This document shows positions 51,653-59,148 of a stretch of 64,000 nucleotides of DNA, one piece after another (positions within the stretch are counted from its first letter, which is position 1; every line of letters starts with the position of its first letter). The DNA comes from Azospirillum halopraeferens DSM 3675 (GTDB lineage Bacteria; Pseudomonadota; Alphaproteobacteria; Azospirillales; Azospirillaceae). The stretch is taken from contig NZ_KE386927.1 of assembly GCF_000429625.1 (NCBI RefSeq), positions 237,160 to 301,159 on the forward strand, in the 5' to 3' direction. The translations under genes were made by a program, and so were the position numbers. Under the pieces are notes generated by a model. The model was not told the origin of the DNA. It ran no database searches and saw only the letters and a program-made list of their open reading frames with translations.

Positions 51653-53280
51653 GCCGCGTCGCGGGCGACGTTCCCGACACCCGCCGCCGCAACATGGCGG
51701 CGGTGCGCAGCCGCGACACCAAGCCGGAGATGATGGTGCGCCGGCTGCTGCACCGGCTCGGCTACCGCTACCGGCTGCATCCCCGCGATCTGCCCGGGCG
51801 CCCCGACATCGTCTTTCCCGCCCGCCGGAAGGCGGTGGAGATCCGCGGCTGCTTCTGGCACGCCCATCCCGGATGCCGCCACGCCACCCTGCCGGCGACG
51901 CGGCGCGACTGGTGGAAGGCGAAGCTGGACGGCAACGCCGCGCGCGACGCCCGCAACGTCGCGGCTCTGGAGGCGATGGGTTGGACGGTGCTCGTCCTGT
52001 GGCAGTGCGAACTGGCCGACCCGGCGGCGGTCGAGACGCGGCTGCGCGCCTTCCTGGGTCCTCCCGGCGGCGAGCGCCGCCGCGCCGTCGTCGACCTGTT
52101 CTCCTGCGGCGGCGGCATGAGCGCCGGTTTCGCCGGCCGGCCGGGCTGGCGCCTCGCCGCCGCCGTCGACCTGGAGGTCGCCAAGCCCTCGGGAAAGGAC
52201 AGCGGCGAGACCGGCTGCAACGCCATCTACGAGGCCAACCACGGCCTGCGCCCCATCGCCGCCGACCTGTCGGTGCTGGAACCGGCGGAGCTGCGCCGCA
52301 TGGCCGGGCTGGAGCCCGGCGCGGTCGCCTGCCTGATCTCCTGCGCCCCCTGCACGGATTTTTCCCGGGCCAACCCGGCCAACCACGGGCAGGACCGCAC
52401 CCGCAACTCGCTGGTCGGGCGGTCCGGCGATTTCGTCGCCGATCTGCGCCCCGAGGTGTTCCTGATGGAGAACGCCCGGGAGCTGATCACCGGCAACCAT
52501 TCCCGGCACTGGCTGGAGCTGCGCGACCGTCTGGCCAATCTTGGCTATGACGTGCGGGCCGACGTCCACGTGCTGAGCCGCTTCGGCCTGCCGCAGGGGC
52601 GCGAGCGCGCCCTGATCGTCGCCTCGCGGGTCGGGCCGGCGCGCACGCTGGAAGACCTGTGGGAAGGCTGGAGCGTGGCGCCGGAGGCGGTGACCGTGCG
52701 CAGCGCCCTCGGCCGCCTGGCGGAATGGCTGGCGGAGCATCCCGACGATCCCGACGGGGCCGCCTGCCCCGGCACCGGCCGGGCGGTGGCGGCGCGACTG
52801 GCCGCGACGCCCCGCGACGGCGGCGGCTGGATCGACGTGGCGCGCGACCCGCGCACACGCCACCTGTGCACCGACGACTGCCGGCGCCGCTGGGCGGCCG
52901 GCGACCCCGGATCGCACCCCGACGTCTACGGCCGTCTGTGGTGGGACCGCCCGGCCCCGACCATCAAGCGCGAATGCGCCCATGTGGGCAACGGCCGCTA
53001 CGCCCACCCGGAGGAGAACCGCCTGCTCACCGTGCGCGAGATGGCGACGCTGCAGGGGTTCCCCTTCCGCTACCGCTTCCCGGTGCGCTCGGTCGCCAAC
53101 CGCTACCGCGCCATCGGCGACGCGGTGCCGCCGCTGATCGCCTGGCAGATCGCCGCCTGCGTCGACTGGATGCTGACCGGCTGCCGGCCCGAGCCGGAGG
53201 CGTGGGTGATGCCGGAGACCTGCCTGCGCACCACCGACCTGCGCCGCGCCGGCGGCTGGAGCAACATGCGTTTTATGTGA
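51649..53280 (+). CDS. Vsr endonuclease - Dcm cytosine-C5 methyltransferase fusion
   Basis: 543 residues from a GTG at 51649. Residues about 8-140 are a complete very-short-patch repair endonuclease: DTKPEMMVRRLLHRLGYRYR, the catalytic Asp in GRPDIVFP, and the His/Cys zinc site in GCFWHAHPGC with LWQCEL. Residues about 145-525 are a cytosine-5 methyltransferase: motif I VVDLFSCGGGMSAGF, motif IV CAPCTDFSRANP (catalytic Cys), motif VI ENAREL, motif VIII QGRERALIVAS, then a target-recognition region and motif IX/X REMATLQGFPFRYRF and GDAVPPLIAWQIA. Vsr and Dcm are normally separate overlapping genes; here they are one polypeptide. No partner restriction enzyme is adjacent. The last codons lie in a 19-bp hairpin. 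Confidence 0.92.
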   Translation: MSRVAGDVPDTRRRNMAAVRSRDTKPEMMVRRLLHRLGYRYRLHPRDLPGRPDIVFPARRKAVEIRGCFWHAHPGCRHATLPATRRDWWKAKLDGNAARDARNVAALEAMGWTVLVLWQCELADPAAVETRLRAFLGPPGGERRRAVVDLFSCGGGMSAGFAGRPGWRLAAAVDLEVAKPSGKDSGETGCNAIYEANHGLRPIAADLSVLEPAELRRMAGLEPGAVACLISCAPCTDFSRANPANHGQDRTRNSLVGRSGDFVADLRPEVFLMENARELITGNHSRHWLELRDRLANLGYDVRADVHVLSRFGLPQGRERALIVASRVGPARTLEDLWEGWSVAPEAVTVRSALGRLAEWLAEHPDDPDGAACPGTGRAVAARLAATPRDGGGWIDVARDPRTRHLCTDDCRRRWAAGDPGSHPDVYGRLWWDRPAPTIKRECAHVGNGRYAHPEENRLLTVREMATLQGFPFRYRFPVRSVANRYRAIGDAVPPLIAWQIAACVDWMLTGCRPEPEAWVMPETCLRTTDLRRAGGWSNMRFM

Positions 53281-53357
53281 AACGCATGTTGCTCCAGCAT
53301 TTTGGTAAGCGATCGGATTCACGCGTTAAATCGGTTCCGATTTAACGCGATCCGATC
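53255..53357. repeat. Double-hairpin palindromic element between convergent genes
   Basis: Hairpin 1: GCTGGAGCAACATGCGTTT (53255-53273) pairs perfectly with 53280-53298 (19 bp, loop TATGTG); the vsr-dcm stop is in the loop. Hairpin 2: CGCGTTAAATCGG (53322-53334) with CCGATTTAACGCG (53337-53349), extended by GATCGGAT (53311-53318) with ATCCGATC (53350-53357). It ends on the stop codon of the convergent DUF4143 gene. It looks like a REP/BIME-type element and could terminate both genes. Confidence 0.85.
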
Positions 53358-54763
53358 TAAGGCGTCCCCGCCTCCGCGGCGACGCGGCGGCCGACCTCGT
53401 AGGCGTATTGGCTGGCCGGGCGGTGCCACACCTCGACGCCGTCGCGGGTGCGCAGGGCGGCGCGGGTCAGGGTGGTGGCGCCGACCCAGCGCAGAGGCCC
53501 GGTGCGGCGCGCGAAGCGGAGCAGCGCCTCCACCGCCTCCGACGGCCCGTCGGTGCCGGTCAGGGCGCAGGCCCAGGCGGGACGGCCGTCGGCGGCGTCC
53601 AGGCCGACCAGGTCGACCGTGCCCTCGGGCAGGCGGACGAAGGCCAGGCGCTCCAGGTCGGGGGAGGCCAGCCACTGGCCGATGACCGCGCTCTGCACCA
53701 GCCGCGCCAGCATGGGGTGGTCCGTGCCGACCGGCCCGAACAGGGCGGCGTACAGGCAGGGCGTGGCGAGATGCACCTTGAAGGTGCGCATGCGCTTCAG
53801 CCGTCCGCCTTCGGGGTGGAGGCGCCCCTGGCGCACGATCAGGAAGGCGGCCTCCAGCCAGTCCAGATGGCGGCGCACCGTGTTCTTGGCCAGACCCGTG
53901 CCCACGGCGATGGCCTCGATGGACACCTCCGCCCCGGTGTTGCGGGCCAGCAGGGTGAACAGGGCCGTCAGCTCCGGCCCGCTGCCGATTCCGGCCAGCG
54001 CCGGCAGGTCGCCGTGCAGCAGGGCGTCCAGGACCGGCCCGCGCAGGCGGGCCGCCCCGTCGCCGTGCCCGGGCGGCAGCAGCACCGATTCGGGGAAGCC
54101 GCCGGCGTTGATGTAGTGCAGGAAGCGCCGGTTGAGCGCGTCCATGTCGTGCACCGCGTACACCGGCGCCCGGCCGCCCTTGCCGAAGGCCAGGGGCTCG
54201 ATCAGCCCGTGCTCGCTGCCGGAAAGGTTCAGATACTCCCCGAAGGTCAGCGGCGGCAGGATGAACGGGGTGCAGCCCTCGCCACCGCCGCGGCGCAGCG
54301 GCGCCGGCCCGGCGGACAGGGCGGCGGCGAAGCGCACCCCCGGCTCGGCCGCCGCCAGCACCGCCAGGGCCCGCGGCGTGTCGGGCCGGCGGTGCAGGGA
54401 ATCCAGCAGCACCACCCCCGGGCCCTCCGGCGCGCCGGCGCGCAGATGGCGCAGGATGGTGTCGAGGGCGACCGTTTGCAGGGCCGGGGCGTCAAGGTCG
54501 GCGTAGGCGACGGCGCGGGGCGGCAGGCCGGAGTCGATCAGGCGGGCGGCGGCCTGGCGGAGCAGCACCGTCTTGCCCGTCCGCCGCGGCCCCGCCAGCA
54601 GGACCGGCGGTGCCGGGCCGGGCCGGTCGAGCAGCCGGACGAACGGATCGAGGAAGTCCCGCCGCGGCCACGCGCCAATCGGGCCCGCCGACGCGGCGGC
54701 GTCCCGCCAGGGCATGTCCAGGGCCAGGCGCCCCGCGAGGTCGGCTTCGTCGAGGGCCCGCAT
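53357..54763 (-). CDS. AAA ATPase with DUF4143 C-terminal domain
   Basis: 468 residues from the ATG at 54763. Walker A VLLAGPRRTGKTVLLRQAAA (about 55-74), Walker B GVVLLDSLHR, a sensor region, then a winged-helix and DUF4143 segment: NTGAEVSIEAIAVGTGLAKNT, TVRRHLDWLEAAFLIVRQG, and RTFKVHLATPCLYAALFGP. Family members are widespread, have no assigned function and are often gained horizontally. It faces the Vsr-Dcm fusion and shares the double-hairpin element. Confidence 0.82.
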   Translation of the reverse strand: MRALDEADLAGRLALDMPWRDAAASAGPIGAWPRRDFLDPFVRLLDRPGPAPPVLLAGPRRTGKTVLLRQAAARLIDSGLPPRAVAYADLDAPALQTVALDTILRHLRAGAPEGPGVVLLDSLHRRPDTPRALAVLAAAEPGVRFAAALSAGPAPLRRGGGEGCTPFILPPLTFGEYLNLSGSEHGLIEPLAFGKGGRAPVYAVHDMDALNRRFLHYINAGGFPESVLLPPGHGDGAARLRGPVLDALLHGDLPALAGIGSGPELTALFTLLARNTGAEVSIEAIAVGTGLAKNTVRRHLDWLEAAFLIVRQGRLHPEGGRLKRMRTFKVHLATPCLYAALFGPVGTDHPMLARLVQSAVIGQWLASPDLERLAFVRLPEGTVDLVGLDAADGRPAWACALTGTDGPSEAVEALLRFARRTGPLRWVGATTLTRAALRTRDGVEVWHRPASQYAYEVGRRVAAEAGTP

Positions 54764-54955
54764 GGCGCACGTGGACGGATGAAGGGACGGACGGCTGGGA
54801 GGACGGACGGGGACAGGATCAACGCGTTGATCCAATCTACCGGCGGGCCGGAGGGAATCCAAGCCCCGCCCTGCCGCTCCGCGGCGCGGTTGCAGGGTGC
54901 CGCGGCCGGTGGTAACAGCCCCCTCGGTGGGGATCTCCAGCCGGGCGGAGCCGTG

Positions 54956-55162
54956 ATGAGCGTCGACGAGGATTACGTCAAATCGCCCTGCGTGCGGGTC
55001 TGCACGCTCGATGAGCGGGGGGTGTGCATCGGCTGCCGGCGCACCATCGACGAGATCCGCGCCTGGGGCGGCATGGATGCGGCGGCGCGGCGCGCCCTGG
55101 TGCGGGACCTGGAGGGGCGCCGGCCGGCCGGCGCCCGCCCATGGTTCACGCGGCGCGGGTGA
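54956..55162 (+). CDS. DUF1289 small cysteine protein
   Basis: 68 residues from the ATG at 54956 (or GTG 54953). It has the family pattern SPCVRVCTLDERGVCIGCRR TIDEIRAW: four cysteines for a probable metal site. Proteins of this type are common in Proteobacteria, sometimes fused to Fe-S proteins; function unknown. The 3' end overlaps the convergent gene by 17 bp. Confidence 0.85.
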   Translation: MSVDEDYVKSPCVRVCTLDERGVCIGCRRTIDEIRAWGGMDAAARRALVRDLEGRRPAGARPWFTRRG

Positions 55163-55355
55163 CGAACAGGCCTTCCGCTTCCAGGCTGGAGCGGACGTCC
55201 GCGAACTTGCGGACGTAGCGGTTGCGATAGGTCTCGAAGTCGGCGGCGATCGCCGCTTCGGCGTCGCTGCCCTTCTGCAGTTCGGCGATGCGGTGCGGAT
55301 TCTCCGCCCGGTACAGGGCAAAGGCTCCGCGAACGGTCAACTCATCGGCGGTCAT
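55146..55355 (-). CDS. Small conserved hypothetical protein
   Basis: 69 residues from the ATG at 55355 (MTADELTVRGAFALYRAENP), or 72 from 55364. It is mainly helical with a conserved-looking ETYRNRYVRKFADVRSSLEA. No hydrophobic segment. I do not know the family. It overlaps the DUF1289 gene tail to tail. Confidence 0.55.
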   Translation of the reverse strand: MTADELTVRGAFALYRAENPHRIAELQKGSDAEAAIAADFETYRNRYVRKFADVRSSLEAEGLFVTRAA

Positions 55356-55523
55356 TGGTTCCATCCTCGAAACGGAAGGCGATTTTGTTGACCTTTAGCA
55401 GAGATAACCGGTGATGCTCAAGATCTTTGCTGCACCGCAACACAAACGTCATGCCGGGTGTCATGACGCGCGCCACCCCAACGGGACCCGCACAAACCCC
55501 CGGGCCGGAGCCGCGCAAGGGGG

Positions 55524-55976
55524 TCACACGGCCTCGCCGCGCAGGGCAGCCATGCGGCTGCAATCGGCGCGGATGCGGGCGAGGTGGCCGGCGATGACGT
55601 CGCCGACACCGTCCGAAAGCTCCTTGTCCAGGGCCTGTTCATAGCGGCGCACGCACTCCGCCTCGCCGCGCTCCACCTCCGCCAGGACGGCGGTGCGGTC
55701 GCGTCCCATTACCGCGGTGCGCAGGCCGAGGAAGAAGCGGTGGGCGCCGCCGAGAACGGTGCCGCCGATGTCCGGCGCCCCCCCCTGTTCGGCCACCAGA
55801 CGCTGCAACTCGCGCACGATGGCGCCGCGCTGGGAGGCGAGATCGTTGAACAGGGTGCGCAGGTCGTCGTCCTCGCCGGTCTCCGCCGCCTGCCGGTAGC
55901 CTTCGTGGCTGTCCTCGACGATGCGGATCAGATCGTTCAGCGTGTCGACGGTCTCGGTCCTGAGCTTGTCCAACAT
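55524..55976 (-). CDS. Ferritin-like four-helix protein, PA2169/DUF2383 family
   Basis: 150 residues from the ATG at 55976: starts MLDKLRTETVDTLNDLIRIV, then EDSHEGYRQAAETGED, LFNDLASQRGAIVRELQRLV and ECVRRYEQALDKEL, the four-helix pattern of DUF2383 (PA2169) proteins. The conserved Glu/His residues suggest a metal site; known examples are stress-induced. It is divergent from the YciE/YciF-type gene at 56130, another ferritin-like protein, so the pair may share a promoter region. Confidence 0.85.
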   Translation of the reverse strand: MLDKLRTETVDTLNDLIRIVEDSHEGYRQAAETGEDDDLRTLFNDLASQRGAIVRELQRLVAEQGGAPDIGGTVLGGAHRFFLGLRTAVMGRDRTAVLAEVERGEAECVRRYEQALDKELSDGVGDVIAGHLARIRADCSRMAALRGEAV

Positions 55977-56129
55977 GCGCGCCCTCCCTCTGCCGACGCC
56001 CCCCGGTCGAGAATAAACCCGCCGGCCGCGGGCCGGTTCCGCAGGCCCGCCGCAACGGACGGGCGGCCACGCTGTTGTTTCGGTTCGTTCCCGTCGGGGA
56101 AACCACCAATCGGACATTCGGAGGACATC

Positions 56130-56642
56130 GTGGCCGGAACCAAGGAAACGCTGATCGATTGGCTGCGCGACGCCTACGCCATGGAAACCCAGGCGATCGA
56201 GATGCTGGAGCGCCAGACCGAGCGCCTCGAACATTATCCGGAGCTGCTGGCCAAGGTGCGCGAGCACAAGGCCGTGACCGACCGCCAGGCCGAGCGCGTG
56301 CGCCAGTGCCTGAAGCATCTCGGCACCGACACCTCGTCCATCAAGAGCGGCATCGGCATGCTGCTGGGCAACGCCCAGTCGCTGTCGGGCATCTTCGCCG
56401 GGGACGAGGTCGTGAAGGCCGGCATCTTCAGCTACGCCTTCGAGCAGTGGGAAATCGCCAACTACCGCGCGCTGATCCGCGCCGCCGAGGAATGCGGCGA
56501 GCCGGAGGTCGCCCGCCTGTGCACCGAGAACCTGCGCGAAGAGGAGGAGATGGCGCGCTGGCTGCACGACCAGCTCCCGGAGGTGACCACCACCTTCCTG
56601 CGCCGCAAGGCCAACATGCAGACCGCCGAAGCCAAGCGCTGA
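56130..56642 (+). CDS. YciE/YciF-type ferritin-like protein (DUF892)
   Basis: 170 residues from a GTG at 56130 behind GGAGGACATC, a clear ribosome-binding site. The N-terminus TLIDWLRDAYAMETQAIEML then LEHYPELLAKVREHK and ARLCTENLREEEEMARWLHD carry the family's Glu/His metal-ligand pattern. Proteins of this type are stress-induced (YciE/YciF) with di-iron or radical-scavenging roles proposed. A perfect terminator follows at 56698. Confidence 0.9.
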   Translation: MAGTKETLIDWLRDAYAMETQAIEMLERQTERLEHYPELLAKVREHKAVTDRQAERVRQCLKHLGTDTSSIKSGIGMLLGNAQSLSGIFAGDEVVKAGIFSYAFEQWEIANYRALIRAAEECGEPEVARLCTENLREEEEMARWLHDQLPEVTTTFLRRKANMQTAEAKR

Positions 56643-56697
56643 GCGGACCGGCCGCCTCCCGGGACCGTCGCTCAGGATCGCCGCGGCACCCTCGCTG

Positions 56698-56731
56698 CCC
56701 CTCCTCCGCCCCCGGCGGAGGAGGGGTTTTT
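56698..56731 (+). terminator. Rho-independent terminator
   Basis: CCCCTCCTCCGCC (56698-56710) pairs perfectly with GGCGGAGGAGGGG (56714-56726), loop CCC, then TTTTT (56727-56731). A textbook intrinsic terminator for the DUF892 gene. Confidence 0.95.
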
Positions 56732-56852
56732 GCGTGGCCGCCGGTCCCGCCCGGTCGGAGACTTCGTTCGTACAATTACAATGATCGGAGAGTCATGGCG
56801 TTCGACGGAGACGCTCGTCCATTAGGCTCGCACGGCTCCACCGGACGTGGTA

Positions 56853-56866
56853 TTGATTATTATCAA
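56853..56866 (+). promoter_or_regulatory. FNR/FixK/Anr-type box upstream of the globin chemoreceptor
   Basis: TTGATTATTATCAA at 56853-56866 is a perfect TTGAT-N4-ATCAA site, the consensus of FNR/FixK-class regulators. It lies about 160 bp before the globin-MCP start at 57025 in an otherwise gene-poor stretch (56732-57024) with a short AT-rich part near 56775. It would put the receptor under oxygen control. Confidence 0.78.
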
Positions 56867-57024
56867 CGAGTGCGGCAGCCGGAACAAGAACGACGCCAAT
56901 AATTCGCAAACGGACAGCCGCGACCGACACACCTTGGACGCAACGGCAGTGCGCAACCTTCGGGAGGGAGGCGCGGAATGCTGTCGTATGTCCGGCGGGG
57001 GAACACCAGGTACAAGGATCACCC

Positions 57025-59106
57025 ATGGGCTTCGAAGAGGTACGGACGTCATCCACGGCAGATCGCCATTCCGGCGGCGGTTGTTCCTGCGACACCGAAG
57101 AGAGGACCGCCCGGTCCGCGTATTTCGGGATCAACGATGAAACGGTGGCCTGTCTGCGCGCCATGGAGCCGCTGGTATCCCTGTCGCTGCCGGACATCCT
57201 CGGCCGATTCTACGAACACACGCTGGCCCGGCCGGCGATGGCCCGCCTGTTCAGCGACCCCGGACGCATCGAGGCGGCCAAGCGTGCGCAGGCCGCCCAC
57301 TGGCGGCGCCTGTTCGAGGGGCGCTTCGACGACTCCTACTGGGCGTCCGTGCGCGCGGTCGGCATCACCCACCACCGCATCGGCCTGACACCCGGCTGGT
57401 ACATCGCCGGCTACAGCTTCATCCTGGGCGAACTGCTGGCCCTGATCGCCCGGAGCCGCGGCGGCATGGTCGTCACGGGCCGCGGCATCGCCGACATCGT
57501 GCGCCTGCAGCAGGCCGCCTCCGCCGCGGTGATGTTCGACATGGAAGCGGCCCTGTCCGTCTACTGGGGGAAGTACACGGAGGAGCGCATCCACGCCGTG
57601 GACGTCATGATCGACCACATCGATCACGAATCCTCGGACATGGTGACCAGCGTGCTGGGCTTCACCGACGACCTCACGCACACGGTCGGCGCACTCGACC
57701 GGGTCTGCACCTCGGTCAGCGACACGGTCACCACGGCCACGGAATCCGCGCATGTGTCCCTGACCTCGGCGCAGACCGTCGCGGCCGCCGCGGAGGAGCT
57801 GAACGCGTCCATCGCCGAGATCGCCCGCCAGGTGACCGAAGCGGCGCGGACCGCCCACGCCGCGGTCGGCGACGCCGACGGCGCCAAGTCGGTGATGCGC
57901 GAACTCAGCACCGCCGCCCATGAGATCGGCGGCATCCTCGACATCATCCGCAAGATAGCCGAGCAGACCAACCTGCTGGCGCTCAACGCCACCATCGAGG
58001 CGGCGCGCGCCGGCGAGGCGGGGCGCGGCTTCGCGGTCGTGGCAACCGAGGTGAAGAACCTGGCCAACCAGTCCGGCCAGTCCGCCGACGAGATCGCGGG
58101 GAAGGTCGCCGCCATGCAGCAGGTGGCCGAACAGGCCATCGCCGGCATCGAGCGGGTGGCCGCCACCGTCCATCACATGGAAGAGATCAACGCCTCCATC
58201 TCCTCCGCCATCGAGGAACAGTCGGCGGCGACGCAGGAAATCGCCCGCAACGTCGCCGAGGCCGCGGACAACGCCCGGTCGGTCGGCGCCCTGATGGACG
58301 CGGTGAAGAGCGACACCAAATCGGCGACCGACGTCGCCCTGACCGTGGGCGGCAGCGCCGCCCGCATGCGCGAGGCGCTGGAACAGCTTCCGGCCCTGCT
58401 CGCCCGCGCCATCCGCAACTCGTCCGACCTGGCCAACCGCCGCAAGGTGCGCCGCCGGCCCACCCTGCACGAGGCGGCGGTGCGCGGCGCCGGCGGCAAC
58501 GCCCGGGGCACCATGCGCGACCTGTCCGAACAGGGCTGCTACGTCGAGGTCGACCTGTCCCTGCGCGAGGGAACACCGGTCGAGGTCGACCTGCCCGGCC
58601 GCCCGGCCGCCCGCGGCACCGTGGTGGCCGGCACCGACCACGGCCTGCACATCCGGTTCGACCACGCGTCGATCACCGCGCAGGAGGTGGACCGCATCAG
58701 CCGGGAGGACATGGGCCGCATCGTCGACCTGGCCAAGGGCGATCACCGCGCCTTCGTCGAGAAGATCCAGGGAGCCCTGGACGGCAAGCACCGGCTGCTG
58801 CCCGCCGACCTGTCCACCCACCATTCCTGCCGCCTGGGCCGCTGGTACGACCATGTCAACGATCCGGCGACCCTGCGCCTCCCCTCCTACCGGGCCATGG
58901 CCGAGCCGCACCGCATCGTCCACGAGAAGGGGCGCGAGGTGCTGCTGGCGCTCCAGTCCGGCGACCGCGCCGCAGCCGACCGCCACGCCGCCGAGATGAA
59001 GCGGCAATCGGAGGCGATCCTCACCCTGCTCGACCGGCTGGGCGGGGAGTACGGGGCGATCGACCGCCGCCGGGACGAGGCGCCGATGCTGCGCGCCGCG
59101 GAGTAG
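57025..59106 (+). CDS. Globin-coupled soluble chemoreceptor with PilZ and CZB domains
   Basis: 693 residues, no membrane helix. Order: protoglobin sensor (about 35-190) with the globin-coupled-sensor signature [20 protein letters not shown], whose His ligates haem; MCP signalling domain (about 195-450) with [20 protein letters not shown] and [12 protein letters not shown]; PilZ (about 470-560) with the RRKVRRR motif and [11 protein letters not shown], so c-di-GMP-binding residues are present; and CZB (about 570-680) with [21 protein letters not shown] and PHRIVHEKG, a Zn-binding His/Cys pattern. It could integrate oxygen, c-di-GMP and zinc/oxidant signals in taxis. An FNR-type box lies upstream. 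The gene ends at a short bidirectional hairpin. Confidence 0.93.
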   Translation: MGFEEVRTSSTADRHSGGGCSCDTEERTARSAYFGINDETVACLRAMEPLVSLSLPDILGRFYEHTLARPAMARLFSDPGRIEAAKRAQAAHWRRLFEGRFDDSYWASVRAVGITHHRIGLTPGWYIAGYSFILGELLALIARSRGGMVVTGRGIADIVRLQQAASAAVMFDMEAALSVYWGKYTEERIHAVDVMIDHIDHESSDMVTSVLGFTDDLTHTVGALDRVCTSVSDTVTTATESAHVSLTSAQTVAAAAEELNASIAEIARQVTEAARTAHAAVGDADGAKSVMRELSTAAHEIGGILDIIRKIAEQTNLLALNATIEAARAGEAGRGFAVVATEVKNLANQSGQSADEIAGKVAAMQQVAEQAIAGIERVAATVHHMEEINASISSAIEEQSAATQEIARNVAEAADNARSVGALMDAVKSDTKSATDVALTVGGSAARMREALEQLPALLARAIRNSSDLANRRKVRRRPTLHEAAVRGAGGNARGTMRDLSEQGCYVEVDLSLREGTPVEVDLPGRPAARGTVVAGTDHGLHIRFDHASITAQEVDRISREDMGRIVDLAKGDHRAFVEKIQGALDGKHRLLPADLSTHHSCRLGRWYDHVNDPATLRLPSYRAMAEPHRIVHEKGREVLLALQSGDRAAADRHAAEMKRQSEAILTLLDRLGGEYGAIDRRRDEAPMLRAAE

Positions 59107-59119
59107 TCGGACGGGGGTG

Positions 59120-59143
59120 CGGACCCCTCGCCACAGGGGTCCG
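59120..59143. terminator. Bidirectional hairpin between the globin-MCP and PBP genes
   Basis: CGGACCCCT (59120-59128) pairs with AGGGGTCCG (59135-59143) around CGCCAC, in the 42 bp between the convergent stops. Confidence 0.6.
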
Positions 59144-59148
59144 GCGCG

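Noticed and set aside
51649-54763. A complete restriction-modification or defence island
   Set aside because: There is no restriction enzyme besides the Vsr repair domain; DUF4143 ATPases are not established defence proteins.
56795-56902. Short frame MAFDGDARPLG.. before the globin-MCP gene
   Set aside because: 35 residues with no family resemblance, lying across the FNR box; more likely the promoter region.
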